Positions 26,254-33,192 of a stretch of 64,000 bases of DNA are shown here, piece after piece (within the stretch, counting starts at the first letter, position 1; the number at the start of each line of letters is the position of its first letter). The stretch is from Cyclobacterium roseum (GTDB taxonomy: Bacteria > Bacteroidota > Bacteroidia > Cytophagales > Cyclobacteriaceae): the NCBI RefSeq assembly GCF_010119225.1, contig NZ_WNKF01000008.1, positions 1-64,000 of the forward strand, given 5' to 3'. The position numbers and the translations under genes were made by a program. The notes below the pieces were generated by a model. The model saw only the letters and a program-made list of their open reading frames with translations, was not told the DNA's origin and made no database searches.

Positions 26254-26270
26254 TTGGAATATAATTCCAA
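26254..26270. promoter_or_regulatory. Dyad in the divergent hemA region, possible operator
   Basis: TTGGAAT (26254-26260) and ATTCCAA (26264-26270) form a perfect 7-bp dyad with a 3-bp spacer, between divergent hemA and the helix-hairpin-helix gene. Its size fits a dimeric regulator site. No regulator can be named. Confidence 0.3.
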
Positions 26271-26304
26271 TATTATTAATTTATGAAGTCAATAGATTAA
26301 AACA

Positions 26305-27018
26305 ATGATGGATAATTGGTTTTACTTCCTGAAAACCTACCTTGGCTTCACGCGAAAAGAGTCCCGGGGATTTGTTTTTGTAATACCCATGCTGGCCATC
26401 CTGTATGCGATTCCCTATTGGGTATCCGGTTATTTCCGATCCTTTAATGAGCAAGATTACATTGATTATCTCCAAAAGGTAAGAAGTAACCCTGAGTTTT
26501 ATAAAGCGGCCACTCAAAGCTCGGATACGGCATCGGTCGCGGATTGGCCGCAAGAAGAAAATAAAAAAACAGATAACCGTCAAAAAGGGCAGCCCCTAAC
26601 CCGGCCCGAAGCTCCCCAACTGAATTCCTTGCTGTTTCCGGAAGCGACGGCAGTGGAACTTCAAATGGTATCGGGTGTTGGACCGGTTTTGTCCGCCAGA
26701 ATAGAATCGTTCCGGGACAAGTTGGGAGGATTTCATTCTCCGGAGCAATTGCTGGAGGTGTATGGAATCGATGGGGAATTGGCCGCGAAAATTTATGAAT
26801 TGTTTCCATTTCAAGCCCAAATCAATCGCAGGATCAATATCAACGAAGCTACCTTTAAGGATCTGGTCGGTCATCCCTATATCGGTGCCGGCGAGGCAAA
26901 GGTGATCATTGCCTACCGAAACCAACATGGAAGGTATGAAGTAGCCAATGACCTGCTCGGAATCAAAATTTTTACCGAGGAGTGGGTGGGCCGAATTGCT
27001 CCATACCTTAGTTTTTGA
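26305..27018 (+). CDS. ComEA-like helix-hairpin-helix DNA-binding protein
   Basis: A 237-aa protein with one N-terminal membrane anchor (residues about 20-42, GFVFVIPMLAILYAIPYWV). A polar linker follows, then two helix-hairpin-helix units: LQMVSGVGPVLSARIESFRDK near 117, and ININEATFKDLVGHPYIGAGEAKVIIAYR near 177. Such ComEA-type modules bind double-stranded DNA without sequence preference. In transformable bacteria ComEA pulls DNA through the periplasm, but many Bacteroidota carry such genes without known competence. The orientation implies the HhH domains face away from the cytoplasm. Confidence 0.8.
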   Translation: MMDNWFYFLKTYLGFTRKESRGFVFVIPMLAILYAIPYWVSGYFRSFNEQDYIDYLQKVRSNPEFYKAATQSSDTASVADWPQEENKKTDNRQKGQPLTRPEAPQLNSLLFPEATAVELQMVSGVGPVLSARIESFRDKLGGFHSPEQLLEVYGIDGELAAKIYELFPFQAQINRRININEATFKDLVGHPYIGAGEAKVIIAYRNQHGRYEVANDLLGIKIFTEEWVGRIAPYLSF

Positions 27019-27046
27019 CGCTTAATTCCATTAATGGCTTTTAGAG

Positions 27047-27550
27047 ATGGTTAATTTCACGCAAATTTGCATGATGGATGAAAAGGTGCAGCAGCTAGCC
27101 AAGGAAAAACTTAATCTTCCTTCGTTTGATTTCCGGATTCGGAAGGAAGCAAATGGGAGGTACTTTATCTTTGACCCGCTGCGAAAAAAGTTCCTTTTGC
27201 TGACTCCCGAAGAGTGGGTGCGCGTTCACCTTGTGCATTATTTAACAAACTACCTCAAATACCCCAAGAGCTTAATTTCTCTGGAACGAGGGCTTACCTA
27301 CAATTCCCTGAATAAGCGGTATGATATTCTGGTAAGAGACCGGCTCGGCAATCCTTTTTTCCTGATTGAATGCAAGGCTCCTGAGGTGAGGTTGACCCAG
27401 CGAACGGTCGAACAGGTCAGTGTTTACAATCAAAAAATACAAGCCGCCTATCTGGGGATAAGCAATGGGAATACCCATATCTGCATGCAGCGGGACATCC
27501 ATTCGGGTAATTATGCGCAAATCAATTTTTTTCCGGAATTTATGGATTAA
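27047..27550 (+). CDS. HSDR_N-like stand-alone nuclease domain protein
   Basis: A 167-aa protein matching the N-terminal domain of type I restriction subunit R, found as a solo protein in most Bacteroidota. A PD-(D/E)XK-type core is visible: RYDILVRD near 107, then FFLIECKAP near 120, and QTVEQVSVY-like QRTVEQVSVYN near 134. No helicase part is present and no modification or specificity gene lies nearby, so this is not a restriction system. The start may be the ATG at 27047 or one of the clustered ATGs at 27071/27074. The role is unknown; wide conservation suggests housekeeping DNA metabolism. Confidence 0.8.
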   Translation: MVNFTQICMMDEKVQQLAKEKLNLPSFDFRIRKEANGRYFIFDPLRKKFLLLTPEEWVRVHLVHYLTNYLKYPKSLISLERGLTYNSLNKRYDILVRDRLGNPFFLIECKAPEVRLTQRTVEQVSVYNQKIQAAYLGISNGNTHICMQRDIHSGNYAQINFFPEFMD

Positions 27551-27649
27551 TTTTGGGAAGTTTAATCTTTAATGGAAAAGTTCAGTGACTTTAGTCATGT
27601 ATTTTAGTAAATTGAGCCAGTAAATTACACAAAAATATAAAATGCTGCT

Positions 27650-28363
27650 ATGAGCAATCCGGTAAAGAGTACTCCTTGTGAATTGTGTTTGAGTAGAAAA
27701 TTTTCGATGTTTTCGGACTTGGCGGAGGAGCATCTTTGTACCATTTCTGACAGTAAAAATTTCATATCTCACAAAAAAGGACAAATACTCTATTACGAAA
27801 ACACCAAACCGCTGGGCGTGTTTTGTGTAAACAGCGGTGTGGTGAAGATTTTTAAGACCGCTTCAAACGGAAAGGAGCAAATCATCCGCCTGGCCAAAAA
27901 GGGGGACTTTGTAGGTTATACCTCTTTAATCGGGGAAGAAGCGTACACCACTTCTGCGACGATTGTAGAAGATGCCAGCATTTGCTTTGTGCCCAAAGAG
28001 GTTTTTTTAAAGGTGTTGGCCGAGGATAACAACTTTCACCGCAGACTCACGCAGGCCCTTTGCCAGGATATGGGGGTGATGGAAAACAAGCTCACGGATG
28101 CCACCCAGAAATCGATTCGCGAACGGCTTGCCCTGGCGTTACTTAAGTTGGGAGACGGCTATGGCGTTGACGGGGGTGACAAGCAGCGACTGGATATTGC
28201 CCTTACGCGAGAGGAAATTGCCGGTATTGTGGGCACGGCAACAGAAACAGTCATCAGGCTGCTTTCTGAATTCAAGAAAGACAAGTTGATTGACCTCCAA
28301 GGTAAAAAGATCATTTTGCTGGACCGAAAAGGGCTCGCACGGCTTTCCGATTTTTACGGGTAA
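27650..28363 (+). CDS. Crp/Fnr family transcriptional regulator
   Basis: A 237-aa regulator: cyclic-nucleotide-binding-like beta-barrel at about 30-140, dimerisation helix at about 140-165, winged HTH at about 185-235 (REEIAGIVGTATETVIRLLSEF). The N-terminus carries Cys10, Cys13 and Cys30, with further Cys residues in the barrel (VFCVNSG, SICFV), an arrangement that could bind an Fe-S cluster as in Fnr but does not match the E. coli spacing. The cAMP-contacting RxS pattern is not evident. Oxygen or redox sensing is therefore possible but unproven. It abuts the convergent DUF1080 gene with no gap. Confidence 0.85.
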   Translation: MSNPVKSTPCELCLSRKFSMFSDLAEEHLCTISDSKNFISHKKGQILYYENTKPLGVFCVNSGVVKIFKTASNGKEQIIRLAKKGDFVGYTSLIGEEAYTTSATIVEDASICFVPKEVFLKVLAEDNNFHRRLTQALCQDMGVMENKLTDATQKSIRERLALALLKLGDGYGVDGGDKQRLDIALTREEIAGIVGTATETVIRLLSEFKKDKLIDLQGKKIILLDRKGLARLSDFYG

Positions 28364-29062
28364 TCATTCCGGCTTTTCGGATAGGCCACTGATTTGCTCC
28401 AGGCGCAGCTCCCTGAATTCTACCTCCGCACCTTCTGCCTGCACCGCAATTTGGCCCTTGGTAGCAGTGGACTGATAGCCCTCATTGACCAGGTCTCCGT
28501 TTACCCATACTTTTATTTTATCTTCAAAGCATTCAATAATCATTTGGTTCCATTCGCCGGGAGGGTTCTCGGAGCCATCGGTTAGGTTGAGGATGCGTCT
28601 GTTTGCCCCCTCTGTTATTCCCCAGTCTTCTTTTGGCCCCCTTCTTTCTACCATATTGTCTACCATTATATCCTCAACGATACACCAAAAATCTCCTGCG
28701 TTTTCATGCATCATCTGCACTTCAATGGACTTGGGAAACATGTCGTATAACGCGCGGGGAGTAGAAGCATGAACCAATATCCCGCAGTTGCCGGTCTCTC
28801 CGGGAAACCGGTACTCGGTCGTGATGCGGTAGTTCTGGTACACCTTATCGGTAATCAGGTGACCCAGCGGCCTTCCCAAACTTACCAACATTCCATCCCG
28901 GACGATAAAGGACGGTCCGGCATCGGGATTATCGTCCTTTTCAGGCACGTCTGCATGCCAGCCCGTGAGGTCCTTTCCATTAAATAAAGGTAACTCCTGT
29001 GCTTTCAACGAGGGAAAAACCAGTGCGGTCTGGAATAGTAAGCAAATGGAAAAAAACTTCAT
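28364..29062 (-). CDS. DUF1080 (3-keto-disaccharide hydrolase-like) exported protein
   Basis: A 232-aa protein with a signal peptide (MKFFSICLLFQTALVFPSLKAQ) and the DUF1080 concanavalin-like fold. Visible blocks are LFNGKDLTGWH near 27, GNCGILVHAS near 96, KSIEVQMMHENAGD near 116 and EWNQMIIECFEDKIKVWVNG near 180. The family is now named for hydrolysis of 3-keto-glycosides. It is the last gene behind a GMC oxidoreductase and a gluconate-dehydrogenase-subunit-3-like gene, which together could oxidise a sugar at C3 before DUF1080 cleaves it. The exact substrate is unknown. Confidence 0.82.
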   Translation of the reverse strand: MKFFSICLLFQTALVFPSLKAQELPLFNGKDLTGWHADVPEKDDNPDAGPSFIVRDGMLVSLGRPLGHLITDKVYQNYRITTEYRFPGETGNCGILVHASTPRALYDMFPKSIEVQMMHENAGDFWCIVEDIMVDNMVERRGPKEDWGITEGANRRILNLTDGSENPPGEWNQMIIECFEDKIKVWVNGDLVNEGYQSTATKGQIAVQAEGAEVEFRELRLEQISGLSEKPE

Positions 29063-29148
29063 GGTATGTTGGGTTAAGGTAATTAGTCCGGAAACAGGTA
29101 AGGTAATAGCCCATTTCCGGACTGGGTCATGGAGGGCTCAAAGGACAT

Positions 29149-29865
29149 TTATCCTATAAGGTTGCCTTCATCATCCCACTGGGCTATGGTGCCCCGGGTG
29201 GAAACATCCAGGTACACGTCTTTGTATTTCGGATCGTTCTGTAGTCCATGTTTGGCCAGAACCTCTTCGGGTACTCCATCCCAGGCATTGGGCCGGTTGC
29301 CTACGTATCCCAGGTCTTTAAACCCTTCTTCACTAGTGAAAAAGCCAGTAGCCGTTAGGTTTCTCAACATATTAAAGAAGCGGACACCGCCTTCGTTTTC
29401 AGTTTTCGCCTTGTCGGGATAAGCAATCTCATCAATGAGCTGGATTCGCTGCGTTTCATTGATATCCAGAAATTTGGCAGCAAATAGTTCGTCAGACTTG
29501 TGATCTAACCACAATAGCCCACCCCGCATGGGTGTCTGGTACGTGGGGATGTCTTTCATCATGAATTCGATGAAATCGGGAACGCCCGCATCCGTGGCAC
29601 TCCCTGAGGTAGCATCGGCAGGAATGATGATATCGACCAGAATGTCTAATTTTTGTCGTTCCTCATCGGTAAAAAAAGTGGAAGACTTGAGTTTTTCATT
29701 GTAAATGATTTCTTCCGGTGTTCTGCCATAACTCCCAAATTCCCCAATCGTAGGGTTGTGGGGGATTTCGGTCGTTTCAGGAGCCTCCGGACCACAACCG
29801 GTAAAAAGGAAGCCCGAAGCCAGGGATCCTGTAAATAAAAGCTTGAGATTTTCTCTTCTGTTCAT
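29149..29865 (-). CDS. Gluconate 2-dehydrogenase subunit 3-like Tat lipoprotein
   Basis: A 238-aa protein with a twin-arginine-like signal (NRRENLKLLF) and a lipobox-like FTGC at Cys 24. The family block TFFTDEERQKLDILVDIIIPADATSGSATDAGVPDFI near 62-100 identifies the gluconate 2-dehydrogenase subunit 3 family. These small subunits accompany GMC flavoproteins and are thought to carry them through the Tat system, since the flavoprotein here lacks its own signal. It lies 3 bp downstream of the GMC gene. Confidence 0.85.
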   Translation of the reverse strand: MNRRENLKLLFTGSLASGFLFTGCGPEAPETTEIPHNPTIGEFGSYGRTPEEIIYNEKLKSSTFFTDEERQKLDILVDIIIPADATSGSATDAGVPDFIEFMMKDIPTYQTPMRGGLLWLDHKSDELFAAKFLDINETQRIQLIDEIAYPDKAKTENEGGVRFFNMLRNLTATGFFTSEEGFKDLGYVGNRPNAWDGVPEEVLAKHGLQNDPKYKDVYLDVSTRGTIAQWDDEGNLIG

Positions 29866-29868
29866 GGC

Positions 29869-31608
29869 TTAAATATTTTTCTTTGATAATTGATCGATGA
29901 TGTATTCCGAAGTCCTCCAGGACAGGGCCAATATGGTCCAGGTTGGATTTTTATCGGCTTGGGACACAAACGGGCCGCCGTCCACTACAAATAGGTTCTC
30001 GCAGTCATGGGCTTGTGAAAACTTGTTGAGGACGGAAGTTTCGGGATTGTCTCCCATGCGGGTAGTTCCCACTTCATGAATGATCCGGCCGGGTTTGTGT
30101 AGTCCGTATTGTTGATCTGCCCCCGGTTTGCTGCCCAAAATGATGGCCCCCATGCTGGTAAGGATCTCCTCAAAGGTCTCGTGCATGTGTTGCGCCTGCT
30201 TGAGCTCCTGATCGGTCCATTTGTAATGAAATTTCAATACCGGGATGCCATACTTGTCCACTACCTGATTGTCTATTTCGCAGTAGTTGCTGTACTGGGG
30301 AATACTCTCTCCCCGGCCAGACATGCCTACCGTGCTGCCGTAAAATCGTCGGATATCCTTTTTTAGCCCCTCTCCATAGCCACCGTTCGGTCGTGGCTTG
30401 CCAAATTCATCCTTGACATATTGGCGCATGGTGTCCATGCCACCACCAAAACCATAGGAAGGCATGGTCATTCCCCCCCAGTATTCGATGTGATACCCTC
30501 TGGCAAAATCCAGATTCTTTTCGTTGAGCCACCAGGGGGTATATACGTGCATGCCCCCTACACCGTCTTCATTGTACCGTTCCCGATCCATCATATCCGG
30601 AAGGATGCCCATGCGGTCAGCCCCCGTAGAATCGTGTAGGTAGTGACCTACCTGTCCGGAACTATTGCCCAGTCCGTTGGGATGGGTTTGGGATTTGGAA
30701 TTTAACATGATTCTGGCCGATTCACAGGCAGAGGCACCCAATACGACCACGCGGGCATTAAGGGTGTATTCTTTCATGTCCAGTTTGCTGATATACCGGA
30801 TACCCGTAGCTTTACCCTGCTCGTTAGTGTTTACTTTCCTTACCATAGCCATAGTAAAAAGATCCACCTGACCTTTCTTCATGGCTGGTTTTACCAGGCA
30901 GGTGCCTGCGGAAAAATCGGCATATATCTGACAGGCGCGGTTGCATTGGTTACAGAAAAAGCAAGTGCCCCGGTCGTTATTGACCGGTCGCGTCAAAATG
31001 GACAGACGGGAAGGGATGACAGGTACCCCAATCTTATCCGCGCCTTTTTTAATGCGCAATTCATGCAAACGGGGCTTGGGAGGGGGGAGGAAATAACCAT
31101 CCGGCTCGTTTCGGATTCCCTCTTTGGAACCAAATACACCGATCAGCTGATCCACCTTATCATAATAGGGAGCCACATCCTCGTAGCCAATGGGCCAGTT
31201 ATCACCCAACCCATCCAGGTCTTTTCGTTTATAATCCAAGGGACCGAATCGCAGGGATATGCGTCCCCAGTGATTGGTTCTTCCTCCCAGCATTCTGGAT
31301 CGGAACCAGTCAAATTCACTGTCTGCTCCCCGGGTATAGGGCTCTCCTTCGATGTCCCATCCGCCAATGGCAGCATCAAAGTCTCCAAAAGGCCGTACGG
31401 TTCCCGCCCCTCTTCGCGGAGACTCCCAGGGAGGACGAAGTTGGGTTCGGTGTTCTTCAATGGCCGGGTCAAAATCAGCTCCCGCTTCCACCACAGCGAC
31501 TTTCAATCCCGCTTCTGCCAGGATTTTTGAAGCCATGCCTCCTCCCGCTCCGGATCCCACAATAACCACATCATACGCCTCTCCGGCAGATTGTATGTTA
31601 ATACTCAT
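29869..31608 (-). CDS. GMC family oxidoreductase (FAD-dependent sugar dehydrogenase)
   Basis: A 579-aa flavoprotein. The FAD-binding VVIVGSGAGGGMASKILAEAG is at 14-34, GRTNHWGRISLRF near 110 is the second GMC signature, and the C-terminal HEVGTTRMGDNPETSV and NLFVVDGG (with the active-site His) are clear. A Cys cluster FFCNQCNRAC near 217 resembles those in sugar dehydrogenases and may bind a metal. No signal peptide is seen; export would be by hitchhiking on the Tat-signal partner encoded next. Likely periplasmic oxidation of a sugar or glycoside, passing electrons to the respiratory chain. Confidence 0.88.
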   Translation of the reverse strand: MSINIQSAGEAYDVVIVGSGAGGGMASKILAEAGLKVAVVEAGADFDPAIEEHRTQLRPPWESPRRGAGTVRPFGDFDAAIGGWDIEGEPYTRGADSEFDWFRSRMLGGRTNHWGRISLRFGPLDYKRKDLDGLGDNWPIGYEDVAPYYDKVDQLIGVFGSKEGIRNEPDGYFLPPPKPRLHELRIKKGADKIGVPVIPSRLSILTRPVNNDRGTCFFCNQCNRACQIYADFSAGTCLVKPAMKKGQVDLFTMAMVRKVNTNEQGKATGIRYISKLDMKEYTLNARVVVLGASACESARIMLNSKSQTHPNGLGNSSGQVGHYLHDSTGADRMGILPDMMDRERYNEDGVGGMHVYTPWWLNEKNLDFARGYHIEYWGGMTMPSYGFGGGMDTMRQYVKDEFGKPRPNGGYGEGLKKDIRRFYGSTVGMSGRGESIPQYSNYCEIDNQVVDKYGIPVLKFHYKWTDQELKQAQHMHETFEEILTSMGAIILGSKPGADQQYGLHKPGRIIHEVGTTRMGDNPETSVLNKFSQAHDCENLFVVDGGPFVSQADKNPTWTILALSWRTSEYIIDQLSKKNI

Positions 31609-31729
31609 TCTATTTCTCTTTGATTAAAATTTTTCAAAAAGTAAGACAAATTTCTTAAAATTAAAAACGAATAATTCTTCTATAGAAAGAATACCAGGAT
31701 ATTTGGTAGTAGACTATTCCTAAGTAAAA

Positions 31730-32410
31730 TTAAAGTACCAGGGGTTTGAGGTAGGGCCAGACATTCTCAGCTACGATTTGATGTCCTTCTTCAGTAGGAT
31801 GAATGCCGTCAGGCAGGTTTAGGTTCGGGTCTCCAGCCACCCCTTCCAACAAAAAGGGGATCAGGGAAACCGAAGTGCTTTCAGCGATTTCAGCATACAG
31901 GGTCCGGAAATTTTCAGAATACTCCGGACCCATATTCGGAGGAATTTGCATTCCTGCCAATACAATTTTAGTATCCGGAAATTTTTCCTGCACAGTCAAA
32001 ATGATGTTTCGAAGGTTTTTTTCAGTTTCCTCAAGTGGGATACCCCTCAATCCATCATTCCCACCCAGTTCCAAGATGAATATTTCCGGTTTTTCTTCCA
32101 GAAACCAGTCCAGACGGCTTAGCCCGCTAGCGGTCGTTTCTCCGCTTAACCCGGCATTGATCACCTGGTAGTCCAGGTTCAGACTGTCCACTTTTTCCTG
32201 AATCAATGCAGGGAATGCCTCCTCTTCCTCAATTCCGTATCCAGCGGTCAAGCTGTTACCGAAAAACAAAATGGTTTTTTTGGCCGTTTTTTTATCAGGA
32301 ATAGCTTCCTCCTCCTTTTCCCGATTATCTTCCTGAGGCTTTTGATTGCAGGAATAGAGCAGCGTAAGGGCCGCCAGCACTAAGGGGATATATTTAAAGG
32401 TTAGTTTCAT
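31730..32410 (-). CDS. tesA: SGNH-family arylesterase/lysophospholipase lipoprotein (TesA-like)
   Basis: A 226-aa SGNH hydrolase. The ATG at 32410 gives a lipoprotein signal peptide ending in LYSC, better than the longer frame. The four blocks are visible: GNSLTAGYG (nucleophile Ser) near 52, Gly in NAGLSGETTASG near 90, ELGGNDGLRG near 118 and DGIHPTEEGH near 210. TesA enzymes hydrolyse acyl-CoA, lysophospholipid and aryl esters in the periplasm. The gene is divergent from ybbA-ybbP, the same arrangement as in E. coli, which supports the symbol. Confidence 0.85.
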   Translation of the reverse strand: MKLTFKYIPLVLAALTLLYSCNQKPQEDNREKEEEAIPDKKTAKKTILFFGNSLTAGYGIEEEEAFPALIQEKVDSLNLDYQVINAGLSGETTASGLSRLDWFLEEKPEIFILELGGNDGLRGIPLEETEKNLRNIILTVQEKFPDTKIVLAGMQIPPNMGPEYSENFRTLYAEIAESTSVSLIPFLLEGVAGDPNLNLPDGIHPTEEGHQIVAENVWPYLKPLVL

Positions 32411-32514
32411 GAATGCGTAATTTGGCAGAAATTTAATGGTCAATCGTTAAAATTAATAAACTTAATTGACTATTGTTTTTGTTAGGTAAGGATAAGTATT
32501 TTTATTTGAAGTCT

Positions 32515-33192
32515 ATGAATGTATTAAAAGTTGATAATCTTACAAAAACCTACCGAAGTGGTAACCGGGAACTTACCGTTTTGGATCAGGTAAATTTTGA
32601 GGTAGCCATTGGAGATACCTTGTCGATCGTCGGGCCCTCCGGTAGCGGTAAAACCACCCTTTTGGGGCTTTGCGCCGGATTGGACGTGGCCAGTTCCGGA
32701 TCCGTAATGTTGGATGGCAGGGCGCTGGAAAGGATGACAGAGGACCAGCGGGCTGCCGTGAGAAATCAACTGGTGGGCTTTATATTCCAGAATTTTCAGC
32801 TGCTACAAACCCTTACCGCACTAGAAAACGTCATGGTGCCACTAGAACTCAAAAAAAGAAAGGATGCCAAAGACAAGGCGATGGAACTCCTGGAAAAGGT
32901 AGGCCTTGCGGATAGATTGACACATTACCCCAACCAACTTTCAGGTGGTGAGCAACAACGGGTCTCCATAGCCCGTGCCTTTGCCAACGAACCAAAAATT
33001 TTGTTTGCGGATGAACCTACCGGTAACCTGGATACCGAAACAGGGGAGATGGTAGAAAATCTTATTTTTAAATTAAACGAGGAAGAAGGAACGACCCTAA
33101 TTCTGGTGACGCATGATTTGGAACTAGCGGCGCGCACACACCAATCCATTCACATTAAGGGAGGAAAATTACAGGAGGCGATCAATGGTTGA
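32515..33192 (+). CDS. ybbA: ABC transporter ATP-binding protein, YbbA/LolD-like
   Basis: A 225-aa ATPase. The ATG at 32515 (MNVLKVDNLTKTY) is chosen over an upstream TTG. Walker A GPSGSGKTT near 40, Q-loop FQNFQLL near 90, signature LSGGEQQRVSIARAF near 140 and Walker B ILFADEPTGNLD near 162 are intact. It belongs to the MacB/LolD type VII-like group that powers substrate extraction from the membrane rather than transport across it. It overlaps the permease gene by 8 nt and is divergent from tesA. Confidence 0.92.
   Translation: MNVLKVDNLTKTYRSGNRELTVLDQVNFEVAIGDTLSIVGPSGSGKTTLLGLCAGLDVASSGSVMLDGRALERMTEDQRAAVRNQLVGFIFQNFQLLQTLTALENVMVPLELKKRKDAKDKAMELLEKVGLADRLTHYPNQLSGGEQQRVSIARAFANEPKILFADEPTGNLDTETGEMVENLIFKLNEEEGTTLILVTHDLELAARTHQSIHIKGGKLQEAING

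Noticed and set aside
27047..27550. Type I restriction-modification system
   Set aside because: Only an HSDR_N-like domain is present; no helicase, specificity or methyltransferase gene is nearby.
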